From positions 69,552,941 through 69,616,940 of the forward strand of contig CM057467.1 in assembly GCA_030035585.1 (NCBI GenBank): a stretch of DNA of 64,000 nt, written 5' to 3'. This document shows, piece after piece, positions 46,905-57,842 of this stretch. The DNA comes from Dugong dugon (taxonomy: Eukaryota > Chordata > Mammalia > Sirenia > Dugongidae). The position numbers and the translations under genes were made by a program. The notes below the pieces were generated by a model, which searched no databases, was not told where the DNA came from, and saw only the letters and a program-made list of their open reading frames with translations. Positions within the stretch are counted from its first letter, which is position 1, and every line of letters starts with the position of its first letter.

Positions 46905-47412
46905 GTTGACTAACTGGACAATAGGTAGGTGGTAACTTTGATGAAGGGTAAGACAGTATACAATACTGGGGATGTTAGCACAAGTTGACCAAGGCGAAGT
47001 CATAGAAGCTTCATAGACACATCCAGACAGACATGTTGACATATCATGGGGTTGACAGCCACTGTCATAAAACAATATGTCTATTAATTGTTTAATTAGA
47101 AATGAATTTGCTCTGTAAACTTTCATCTAAAGCACAATCGAAAAAAAAGATTAGATAGGCTTATAAAACAAACAATAATACACGTAGCTCAACCATGTTT
47201 ATGAGACTAAATGGGCACACCAGCCTAGGGGCAAGGACGAGAAAGTAGGGGACAGGAAAGCTGGACAAATGGAAATGAACCCAAAGTTAAGGGTAGAGTG
47301 TTGACACATCGTGGAGTTGGTAACGTATGTCACAAAACAGTATGTCTGTTGTTTAGTGAGAAACTAATTTGCTCTGTAAACCTTCATCTGAAGCACAGTT
47401 TAAAAAAAAGAT
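46905..47412 (+). mobile_element. Two L1 3' ends inserted in the ERV gag-pol region
   Basis: Two successive pieces with the L1 3' tail (CTGTAAACTTTCATCTAAAG and CTGTAAACCTTCATCTGAAG) end in A-runs at about 47,145 and 47,410. They may be two insertions, or one with a rearrangement. Confidence 0.8.
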
Positions 47413-48212
47413 AATCAGAGTCTTAGGTAGAATTAATTGGAAAATGTGTCTTTAAAATCTGGGAGCTGTAATTACTTCTCCTCCCAGTTCTTTAACTTCA
47501 CACCTCGTCTTTTTTAAGTGCTGATATATACCAGATACCCCTTCTCTCATCACCTGTTGTCACAACCTCAATTTTAATAAAAGACATAGTGACCAGCTTT
47601 CAAAATTGCAAAATTATTAACACAGAAATCCTCTGATCAATTTCTGAGACTTTGTGGGTTACCACATCTACTGATGTGGGCTGAGTCCTGTCCATTGAAC
47701 CAATTAAAATTCAAGTAGACTCAACCCACAAAGGTTCCTCTGTGCCCTCTTAAATGGGAAGCTAGAGAAGGCATTGATCCAGTGACAAAACGTGCTTTCT
47801 AGAGGCCTCGTGGTCCCTTGTACTAGCCCATGCAATACCCTAGTCCTCCCTGTTAGGAAACCTGACAGTGGGGCTGGAGGTTTGTTCAGCACTTGTGTAC
47901 AATTAATCGTATAGTCATTTCCAGATTTCCTGTTGTTCCTTATTCTCATTTGTTACTCTCTAATATCCCACCTGAGGCCACCCATTTTACCGTCACAGAT
48001 CTTTGTAGTGTCTTTTTCAATATTCCTGTCCACCCTGACAGCCAATGTTTGTTTGCCTTTACATGGAAGAACCAACAATTTACTTGGACTGTGATGCCTC
48101 AGAGGTTTACAGAGTCCCCTACTTATTTTTCTCAAGTTTCACGTGCTGATTTGCAGCCTTTACAATTTACATACAATTCTACCTTGCTACAATGCATAGA
48201 CTGTCTTTTAAT
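47413..48212 (+). pseudogene. ERV1 pol: reverse transcriptase, first part
   Basis: From about 47,640 the text follows a gammaretrovirus-like reverse transcriptase: a start zone (TTSTDVGLSP), VVPCTSP and then PVRKPDSG, THFTVTDLC... with NIPVHPDSQCLFAF (motif A region), and FTWTVMPQRFTESPTYFSQ (motif B region). The YXDD position reads CIDC at 48,193-48,204, so the second catalytic aspartate is lost. Several frameshifts and stops occur. The RTE element interrupts the reading just after this motif. The gene is dead. Confidence 0.8.
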
Positions 48213-48589
48213 CCCCCCACCCATCTGTCGGTTTGTTGTACTGTGGGGGCGTGCATGTTGCTGAGATGCCAAAAGCTGTGTCATCGGTATTCAAATACCA
48301 GCAGGATCACCTGTGAAAGACAAGTTTCAGCTGAGCTTCCAGACTCAGACAGACAAGAAGGACCTGGCAGTCTACTTCTGAAAATAATTAGCCATGAAAA
48401 CCTTATTAATAGCAGCGGAACTTTGTCTGATATAGTGCCAGAAGATAAGCCCCTAAGATTGGAGGGCTCTCAAAAGATGACTGGGGAAGAGTGGCCTCCT
48501 CAAAGTAGAGTCGACCTTAATAACATGGATGGAGTCAAGTTTTTGAGACCTTCGTTTGCTGATGTGGCACGACTCAAAATGAGAAGAAA

Positions 48590-49090
48590 CAGCTGCAAAT
48601 ATCCATTAGTAATTGGAACATGGAGTGTACGAAGTATGACTCTAGGAAAATCGGAAGTTGTCAAAAGTGCAATGGAAAACAAACATCTATTTTTTAGCGA
48701 TTAGTGAGCTGAAATGGACTGGTATTGGCCATTTTGAATCCGACAGTCATATAGTCTACTTTGCCAGGAATGACAACATGAAGAGGAATGGCATTTGCAT
48801 TCACTGTCAAAAACAACATTTCAAGATCTATCCTGAAGTACAGTGCTGTCAGTGATAGGATAATATCCGTACACCTACAAGGAAGATCAGTTAATACGAT
48901 TATTATTCAAATATACACACCAACCATTGAACTAAGTCCAAAGATTGAGAAATTGAAGATTTTTACTGTCTTCTCAGTCTGAAATTGATCGAACATGCAA
49001 TCAGGATGCACTGATAATTACTGGTGTTTGGAATGTGAAAGTTGGAAACGAAGGATTGGTACTTGGGAAATATGGCCTTGGTGATTAAAA
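48590..49090 (+). pseudogene. RTE endonuclease (APE type), broken
   Basis: VIGTWSVRSMTLGKSEVVK opens the endonuclease. ISELKWTGIG carries the catalytic E of the QETK-like motif, and IIIQIYTPT and LIITGVWN-like text follow in shifted frames. At least two frameshifts (near 48,700 and 48,860) and several stops break it. Confidence 0.8.
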
Positions 49091-49499
49091 CTATGCTGAA
49101 GATGGCATGATAGAATTTTGCAAGACCAACAACCTCTTCATTGCAAATACCTTTTTCAACAACATAAACGGCAGCCGTACACATGAACCTCACCAGATGG
49201 AATACACAGGCGTCAAATCAGCTACTCTGTGGAAAGAGATGATGGAAAAACTCAGTATCATTAGTCAGAATAAGGCCAGGGGCCGACTGCGGCACAGACC
49301 ATTGATTGCTTATATGCAAGTTCAAGTTGAAGCTGAAGAAAATTAGAACAAGTCCACAAGAGCCAAAGTATGACTTTGAGTATATTCCATCTGAATTTAG
49401 AGACCATCTCAGGAATAGATCTGACACGTTGAACACTAATGACCAAAGACCAGACGAGATGTGAGAGTCATCAAGGACGTGATACATGAAGAAAGCAAG

Positions 49500-51210
49500 A
49501 GGTCGTTAAAGAGACAGTGAAGAAAGAAAAGACCAAAATGGATGTCAGAAGAGACTCTGAAACTTGTAAAGCAAATGGGAGAAATGAAGTAAAAGAGCTG
49601 AATAGAAGATTTCAAAGAGCAGCTCAAGAAGACAAAGTAAAGTATTATAATGATATGTGCAAAGACCTGGAGTTACAAAACCAAAAGGGAAGAACGTGTG
49701 GCATTTCTCAAGCTGAAAGAATTGAAGAAAAAATTCAAACCTTGAGTTGCCATATTGAAGGATTCTATAGGCAAAATACTGAGTGATGCAGGAAGCATCA
49801 AAAGAAGATGGAAGGAATACTATAGAGTCACTATACCAAAAAGAATTGGTCAGCGTTCAACCATTTCAGGAGGTGGCGTATAATCAGAAACTGATACTGA
49901 AGGAAGAGATCCAGGCTGCAGTGAAGGCACTGGCAAAAAACAAGGCTCCAGGAATTGACAGAATACCAATTGAGATGTTTCAGTAAATAGATGCAGTGCT
50001 GGAAGTGCTCACTTGTCTGTGCCAGGAAATTTGGAAGAGAGCTACCTGGCCGACCGACTGGAAGATATCCATATTTATGCCTATTCCAAAGAAAGGTGAT
50101 CCAACTGAATGGAAATTATCAAACAATATCATCAATATCACATGCAAGTAAAATTTTGCTGAAGATCATCTAAAGAGACTGCAGCACTACATCCACAGGG
50201 AACTGCCTGAAATTCAAGCTGGATACAGAAGAGGATGTGGAACCAGGGATATCATTGCTGATGTCAGATGGACCCTGGCTGAAAGAATACCAGAAAGATG
50301 TTTAGTGTTTTATTGACTATGCAAGAGCATTCATTGTTGTGACTCACAACAAATTATGGATAACATTGAAAAGAATGGGAATTCCACAACACTTAATTGT
50401 GCTCATCAGGAACCTGTACATAGTTTAAGAGGCAGTAATTCCAAACAGAACAAAGGGATACTGCTTGGTTTAAAGTCAGAAAAGGTGTGCATCAGAGTTG
50501 TATCCTTTCACCATAGTTATTCAATTTGTATGCTGAGCAGATAATCCGAGAAGCTAAACTATATGAAGAAGGAGGCGTCGGGATTGGAGGAAGACTCATT
50601 AGCAACCTGTGTCATGCAGATGACCCAACCTTGCTTGCTGAAAGTAAAGAGAACTTGAAGCACGTAACTGATAAAGATCAAAGATCACAGTCTTCAGTAT
50701 GAGTTACTCCTCAGCATGAAGGAAACAAAAATCCTCACAACTGGACTAATAAGCAACATCATGATGAACGAAGAAAAGACTGAAGTTGTCAAGGATCCAC
50801 AGTGAACACCATGGAAGCAGCACTTAAGAAATCAAAAGACGCATTGCATTGGGCAAATCTGCTGCAAAAGACTTCTTAAAAGTGTTAAAAAGCCAACATG
50901 TCACTTGGAGGACTAAAGTACGCCTGACCCAAACCATGGTGTTTTCAGTCGCCTTGTGTGCATGCGAAAGCTGGACAATGAATAAGGAAGTCCGAAGAAG
51001 AACTGACACCTTTGAATTATGGTTTTGACAGAGAATATTGAATATACCATGGACTGCCAAAAGAATGAGAAAATCTGTCTTGGAAGAAATACAGCCAGAA
51101 TGCTCCTTACAAGCAAGGATGGCAAGACTACGTCTCACATACTTGGACATGTTATCAGGAGGGACCAGTCCCTGGAGAAGGATATCATGCTTGGTAAGTT
51201 AGAGGTTCAG
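49500..51210 (+). pseudogene. RTE reverse transcriptase and C-terminus, broken
   Basis: VKALAKNKAPGIDRIPIEMF (49,920) is the start of the reverse transcriptase. ELPEIQAGYRRGCGTRD and GCSLSP-equivalent text follow. CHADDPTLLAESKE (about 50,613) carries the two catalytic aspartates. MNKEVRRRTDTFELW (50,980) and ILGHVIRRD (51,140) are C-terminal landmarks of RTE/BovB-like elements. Frames shift many times. Confidence 0.82.
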
Positions 51211-51380
51211 TGAAAAAGAGGAAGACACTCAACGAGATGGATTGCCACAGTTTCTGCAACAGTGGCCTCAAGCATAACGATTGTGAGGATGGCGCAGGCC
51301 CAGGCAGTGTTTTGTTCTGTTGTACATAGGGTCCCTGTGAGTCGGAACCGATTTGGTGCCACGTAGCAACAACAACAACA

Positions 51381-52679
51381 TCTGTTAATTTGCTCCTTTT
51401 CCAAGGAACTTTGCTTAGAAGACAGCCTATTATACTTGAACCTTTGGCCACGGGAAGACACAAGGTACCTAAAGATAAATTACTGTTAGCTCAACCCATG
51501 GTTAAATACCTAGGCCGTGTAATTTCTGCCCAAGTTGCTTATATAAATCTTAAGAGAAAAGATGCTATTTTTTAGCTTACCCAGTTCCAAAAACAGAGTA
51601 ACAATTATGTGGAATTTTAGGATTATATGGTTATTGTTGAACTTGGTTTCCAAATTTTTCTTTATTAACTCAGGCTTTTTACAAGTATTTAAAGTCCTCA
51701 GAACCAGATTTCATTTCATCTTACCCCTGAGGATTTTTAGGCTATAGAAACCTTAAAAGAAACCCTAGCCACCAGCCTCAGCTCCTGCTTTGGGTTTTCC
51801 TAATTATCAGCTTGATTTCTCCTTATTTATCCATGAGGCAAATGAGAATTCTTTAGGTTTATTAGCCCAAAAACACTGGGGACAGCGTAGACCTGTAGGC
51901 TATTACAGTCTCCAACTTGATGCAGTAGCTAGAGGCTATCCCTCTTGCCTCTGAGCAGTGGCCGCCACCACCAAACTTGTAGGATATACTGCAGACATTA
52001 TCCTTGAAATTTCTTAGATATTTATGTACCACATGCTGTGTTTTCCCTACTCGTCCTCAGCATTTATCTGCCAACAGGCTTACCTCTTAGGGGATTATTC
52101 TTTTAGCTGCAGCTAATGTTAGGCTTCACTCTGTGACTTACTTAAATCCAACTAGTCTTTCTGTCACCATTGATGATGGCTATCCAATTCATGATTGTTT
52201 AAATATAACAGAACAACCAGTGGTTCCCAGAAAAGACTTAAAGGAGACTCCCCTTGATTATCCTGGTTTAATTTTATTTGTGGATGGTTCTTATCTGTGG
52301 CCCAATCCGGCTAGTAGTCACTATCAAACTGGGTATGCTACTAAAATCTCCACTGAAATTTTAAAAAGTCAAGCTCTTCCTGAAACAACTTCAGCCCAAA
52401 AGGCTGAATTAATTGCCCTTACCAGGGTTTGCAAACTAGCCAAAGAGAAGTCTGTAAATATTTCTATAGAGTCTCATTGTTTTGGAGTTATTCATGGTTT
52501 TGGCATGTTATGGAAACAAAGGGGTTTCTTGACATCTTCTGGAATCACCATTACAAATGGAGCATTAGTAGTGGAACTTTCAGTTGCATTATTACTACTA
52601 TCTGAAACTGCTGTAATAAAAATTCCCACACACCAGCCAAAAGGAGTTCTTCAAACAGGAAATCCGAGGCAACAATCTT
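51381..52679 (+). pseudogene. ERV1 pol: reverse transcriptase end, connection and RNase H start
   Basis: The ERV resumes with the reverse transcriptase C-terminal zone (PMVKYLGRVISA, 51,500), then a thumb and connection region with stops. The 201-codon open stretch from 52,133 holds the RNase H start. ILFVDGSYL carries the first catalytic aspartate, SAQKAELIALTR the glutamate, and NISIESHCFGVIHGF occupies the site of the next aspartate, which here reads E-S. An L1 cuts the domain at 52,680. Confidence 0.82.
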
Positions 52680-55560
52680 TTTTTTTTTTTTTAATTGTAC
52701 TTCAGGTGAAGGTTTACAGAACAAATAGTTTCGTATGAAACAGTAGTCACATATTGTTTTATGACGTTCGTTAACAACCCCACGACATGTCAACCTTCTC
52801 CCTTCTTGACTTTTTTTTTTGGTGAAAATATACATAGCCAAAGATACACCATTTCAAAAATTTCTACATGCACAGTTCAGTGACATTGACTGCTCTCTTC
52901 CAATTGTGCTGCTATTCTCACTTTAGATGAAGGTTTACAGAACAAAATAGTTTCTCATTTAACAGTACACATGTTGCCCTATGACAATGGTTAACAACCT
53001 CACAACACATCAACACTATCCTTACTCAACCTTGGGTTCCCTATCACGAGCTTTCCTGCCCCTTCTGCCTTCTAGTCCTTATCCCTGGACTGCTGTGCCT
53101 CATTAGTCCCATTTGGTTTTATGGGACCATCCAATCCCCGGCTGAACGGTGAACCTCGGAAGTAACTTCACCACTGAGCTAAAAGGGTGTCTGGGGGCCA
53201 TACTCTTGGGGTTTCTCCAGTCTCCTTTAGGCCAGTAAATCTGGTCTTTTTTCTGTGAGTTAGAATTTTGTTCTACATCCTTCTCCAGCTCTGTCCAGAA
53301 TCCTCTGTTGTAATCCTGGTCAGAGCAGTCAGTGGTGGTAGCCAGGCACCATCTAGCTGTACTGGACTCAATCTGGTGAAGGCCTTGGTAGCTGTGGTCC
53401 ATTAGTCCTTCGGACTAATCTTTTCCTTGTATCCTGTTCTCTTCACACACCCTTGCTCCCAAAGGGATGAGACCGGTGGAGTATCTTAGATGGCCGCTCA
53501 CAGGCTTTTAAGACCCCAGACACTACTCACCAAGGTGTAATGTAGAACATTTTCTCTATAAACTGTTATGCCAGTTGAGCTATATGTTCCCTGAGACCAT
53601 GGTCCCCACAGCCCTCTGCCCAGCAGTTCAGTCCCTCAGGGAGTTTGGATGTGTCTATGGAGCTTCCATGACCTTTCCTTGTACAAGTTGTGCTGGTTTC
53701 CCCAGTATTGTGTACTGTCTCACCCTTCACCCAAGATACCACTTGCCTATTTAGTATTCCCCCCACCCCTCCCATCCCTGGTAACCAACAAAGATTGTTA
53801 CTTTTTGTGTGTGAACTTTTTCATGGGTTTTTACAATAGAGGTCTCATACAATATTTGTCCTTTTGTGATTGACTTATTTCACTCAGCATAATGTCCTCC
53901 AGTTTCATCCATATTATGAGATGCTTCACAGATTCATTGTTGTTCTTTCTCGCATAGTACTCCACTGTGTGTGCGTACCATAGTTTGTTTATCCATTCAT
54001 CTGTTGATGGGTATTTAGGTTGTTCCCATCTTTTTGCTATTGTGAACAATGCTGCCATGAACATAGGTGTGCATATCTCTTCGAGTGATGACACTTATTT
54101 CTCTAGGATATACTCCTAGGAGTGGAATTGCTGGATCAAATGGTATGTCTATTTCTAGCTTTCAAGCATGTCTTGAAGCTTTCCTCTTATGTTTCTTCTA
54201 AAAATTTTATGGTTTTAACTCTTATATTTAGGTCATTGATGCATTTTGATTTGTCCTTTTGTGATTGACTTATTTCACTCAGCATAATGTCCTCCCATCC
54301 ATGTTATGAGATGCTTCACAGATTCATTGTTCTTTCTCGTTGCATAGTACTCCACTGTGTGTACGTACCATAGTTTGTTTATCCATTCATCTGTTGATGG
54401 GTATTTAGGTTGTTCCCATCTTTTTGCTATTGTGAACAATGCTGCCATGAACATGGGTGTGCATATCTCTATTCGAGTGACGACTCTTTATTTCTCTAGG
54501 ATATATTCGTAGGAGTGGAATTGCTGGATCAAATGGTATGTCTATTTCTAGCTTTCTGAGGAAGCGCCATATCATTTTCCAAAATGGTTGTATCATTTTG
54601 CATTCCCACCAGCAGTACATAAGAGTTCCAATCTCCCCGCAGCCCCTCCAACATTTGTTATTTCCAGTGTTTTTGATTCGTGCCAGTAATGCCGGGTTGA
54701 GATGGTATCTCATTGTGGTTTTAGTTTGCATTTCTCTAATGGCTAGTGATTGCAAGCATTTCCTCATGTGTCTGTTGGTCATTTGAATGTGTTCTTTGGT
54801 GAAGTGTCTGTTCATTTCCTTTGCCCATTTTTTAATAGGATTATTTGTCTTTTTGTTGTAGAGGTGTTGGATTTTCTTGTAGATTATGGAGATTAGACCT
54901 TTGTCTGACTTGTACTGTCCAGAAATTTTTTCCCAGTCTGTAGGTTCTCTTTTTACTCTTTTGGTGAAGTCTTTTGAAGAGCATAGGTGTTTGATTTTTA
55001 GAAGATCCCAGTTATCTAGCTTATTTTCTGGGGTTTGTGAGTTGATGGTTATGGTTTGTATCCTGTTAATGCCATGTATTAGGGCCTGTAGCGTTGGTCC
55101 TATTTTTTTCTTCTATGAACTTTATAGTTTTTGGCTTTACATTTAGGTCTTTGATCCATTTTGAATTAGTTTTTGTATATGGTGTGAGATATGGGTCCTG
55201 TTTCATTTTTTTGCAGATGGATATCCAGTTTTGCCAGCACCATTTATTAAAAAGACTGTCTTTTCCCCGTTTGATGGACTTTGGGCCCTTGTCGAAGATC
55301 AGGTGACCGTAGGTGGATGGATTTACATCTGGGTTCTCAATTCTGTTCCATTGATCAATGTGTCTGTCGTTGTACCAGTACCAGGCTGTTTTGACTATCA
55401 TAGCCGTATAGTAGGTTCTGAAGTCAGGTAGTGTGTCCTCAACTTTATTCTTCTTCTTCAATAGTGCTTTACTTGTTCGGGGCTTCTTCCCTTTCCATAT
55501 AAAGTTAATGATTAGTTTTTCCATCTCTTTGAAGAATGTTGTTGGTATTTGGATTGGGAT
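52680..55560 (-). mobile_element. 5'-truncated L1 in ERV RNase H
   Basis: An antisense L1 runs from a composite 3' UTR to ORF2 ([20 protein letters not shown] at 55,500). Flanked by a perfect 17-bp duplication TCCGAGGCAACAATCTT at 52663-52679 and 55561-55577. It contains a 395-bp duplicated block (53,858 and 54,253) with an 82-bp filler between. ORF2 C-terminal fragments ([20 protein letters not shown]) are on the minus strand. Confidence 0.95.
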
Positions 55561-56690
55561 TCCGAGGCAACAATCTTGCTGACGCAGCTGCAAAGAAAGC
55601 TGCCTCCCAGGCCTTATCAGCCTTTATTATAAGACCTAAGCCCTCCTACAGTGACTTCAGTTTACATGCTGTTTTAGAAATACTTTGCGAATACCAACAG
55701 TCCCAAAAAGTGAACTCATAACTTGGAAAAAGGTTGGCTGTTATCAACATCCAACTACCAAGTTATGACTTGGACCTGAGGACAGAATTACCAAAATATC
55801 TGCATCTTCCAATTGCTCAAAATTTACACAGACTTTTGCATTTGGGACAAATGAAAATAATGCCAATCTTAGAAAAATACTGGTGAAATGAGGAATTTTT
55901 TGAGCCTATAAAATTTGTAGTCTCCCAGTGTGCTACGTGTAATCCGAGAGCTAAACATGATAAAATTAACAAAATTTTCCTCGTTGATAATGTCGCTAAA
56001 CGAGCTGTTTTTCAAGCTCTTGCCCTTATAAAAACCAGTGGTAGAGACTACCTTGATTTATTTATGAATAACTATAATCTTAGTGGATTGGCCCCATAGC
56101 TTCTTAAAAAATACCGACAGCTAGCTTTAACAGTTGAAACAGAAATATGGGAAAGGGAGAGCAGTCATCAAGACCCTGACACTATGGGCCAAACCTAACG
56201 GAAAAGTAGTTATGCCTAAATGCTGGCATGTTCCTGTGATGTGTGCCTTACACGAAGGTTCCTATTTAGTACATGACAAAATGATAGAAATTATGAGAAA
56301 ATATTGGTAGGGAAAATTTTTTGAAGCAGCAGAACATGTTCTCACTGTTCCGTATGCTCTCACCATAATCCTGGAAAACATTAAGACTCAGCCTGGACAT
56401 TTTCCTTTACCCATTGTTTCTGTTCTGGAATGGCAAATAGATTTCATTCAGCTACTAACTTCTAATGGTTATAAATATGTGCTTGTTATGATCTGCTGCT
56501 TCTCACATTGGGTAGAAGCTTTCACTTGTAGGCAAACCACTGCTACTTTTTTTACAAGGAAATTGCTTGGGAGTGTTATACCCTTTTGGAGTAGCCTGAC
56601 TCATTTCACCGATTAGATTGTCAAGGAACTTTGTTGCATTTTTCCTGTATACCAGTGGCTGCACTGTCCCTGTCATTCTCAATCTACTTT
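55561..56690 (+). pseudogene. ERV1 pol: RNase H end and integrase, broken
   Basis: [14 protein letters not shown], just after the duplicated target site, ends RNase H. Integrase follows: an HHCC-like stretch (IAQNLHRLLHLGQ ... SQCATCNPRAKH, 55,813-55,960), a second one (VPVMCALHEGSYLVHDK, about 56,230) and the catalytic core (VLEWQIDFIQLLTSNGYKY, then FSHWVEAFTCRQT). The last recognisable text is near THFTD and the PVYQWLHCPCHSQS zone, with stops. The element breaks into L1 text at about 56,690. There is no env and no 3' LTR. It is not functional. Confidence 0.8.
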
Positions 56691-56694
56691 TCCT

Positions 56695-57842
56695 CTTTCT
56701 CTTTATAATAGCCATCCTAGTGAGTATGAAGTGGTATCTCATTGTGGTTTTGATTTGTATTTCTCTGATGATTAATGGTGTTGAACTTATTTTCATGTAT
56801 TTGTTTTGTGTATGTCTTCTTTGGAGAAATGTCTGTTCATGTCTTTCACTCATTTTAAAATTGGATTATTAGTTGAGTTTTAAGGGTTCTTTGCAAATTT
56901 TGGATATAAAACCCTTGTTTGATATATGGATTCCAAATATTCCCTCCCGTTCTATAGATTGCCTCTTCACTTTCTTGATAATGTCCCTTGATGCACAAGT
57001 TTTTAGTTTTAATGATACCGAATTTATTTTTTCTCATGGTACTCGTGTTTTTGGTGTCATATCTAAAAATCTTTTGCCTAAAAGAATGTCTTGAAGCTTT
57101 CCTCTTATGTTTCTTCTAAAAGTTTTATGGTTTTAACTCTTATATTTAGGTCATTGATGCATTTTGAGTTGATTTTGTATATGGTGTGAGTTATAGGTCT
57201 AGCTTCGTTCTTTTGCTTATGGGAATCTACTTGTCCCAACACCATTTGATGAAGAGAGTATTTTTTCCCCATTAAATAGATTTGACACCTTATTAAAACC
57301 AGATTGCCATGGATGTATGAGTTTATTTTTGGATTCTCAGTTCTATTCCATTAGTCTACATGTTATCCTTATACCAGTGCAACACTGTTTTTAATATTAT
57401 AGCTTTGTTGTACATTTTGAAATCAGGAAGTGTGATTCCTCTTACTTTGTCCCTCCCCCAATTGTTTTGGCTATTTATTTTTTAAAAATTTCAAGTTCTC
57501 TCATCTTTACTTCTACTGCATCTAATCTTCTGTTAGTCTAAGCAGAGTGTTTTAATCTCAAATATTGTATTTTTCATCTCTAAAAGTTCAATTTAAGTCT
57601 TTTTTACTTCTTTTATGTCTTAGCATGTTTGTTCTCTTCTACTTTCTTGGGTATATAGAATATAGTTATAATATTTTAATGTCTTTACTAATTGTCAGAC
57701 ATTTCTGGGCTGCTCTTAATTTTTTTTTCTCTTCTCCATATGGGCGTCATTTTCTTGCTTTTTTGTATGCCTGTTATTTTTGATTGGATAATAGACATTT
57801 TGAATTTTACTTTGTTGGATACTGGGTATTCTTGTATTTAAA
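56695..57842 (-). mobile_element. Old L1 fragment, antisense
   Basis: ATAATAGCCATCCTAGTGAG, TTGTGGTTTTGATTTGTATT and GTCATTGATGCATTTTGAGT are old antisense L1 ORF2 text; from 57,480 it moves to a different L1 zone. The 57,086-57,167 segment is the likely source of the filler at 54,168. Confidence 0.75.

Larger units (their letters stand above)
48213..51380 (+). mobile_element. RTE-type LINE, near full length, inside the ERV
   Basis: Begins CCCACCCATCTGTCGGTTTG and ends GTGAGTCGGAACCGATTTGG followed by an (AAC)n tail, as AfroSINE-partner RTE elements of Afrotheria do. At 3.17 kb its length fits a full RTE. Coding remnants give an APE endonuclease followed by a reverse transcriptase. The flanks (CTGTCTTTTAAT and ATCTGTTAATTT) are only vaguely alike, so no target duplication is claimed. 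It lies in the same orientation as the ERV. Confidence 0.85.

Noticed and set aside
48200..51395. Target-site duplication of the RTE
   Set aside because: CTGTCTTTTAAT and CTGTTAATTT are too dissimilar to claim.
56700..57842. env or 3' LTR of the ERV after integrase
   Set aside because: The text after 56,690 is antisense L1; no envelope motif or second LTR copy was found.
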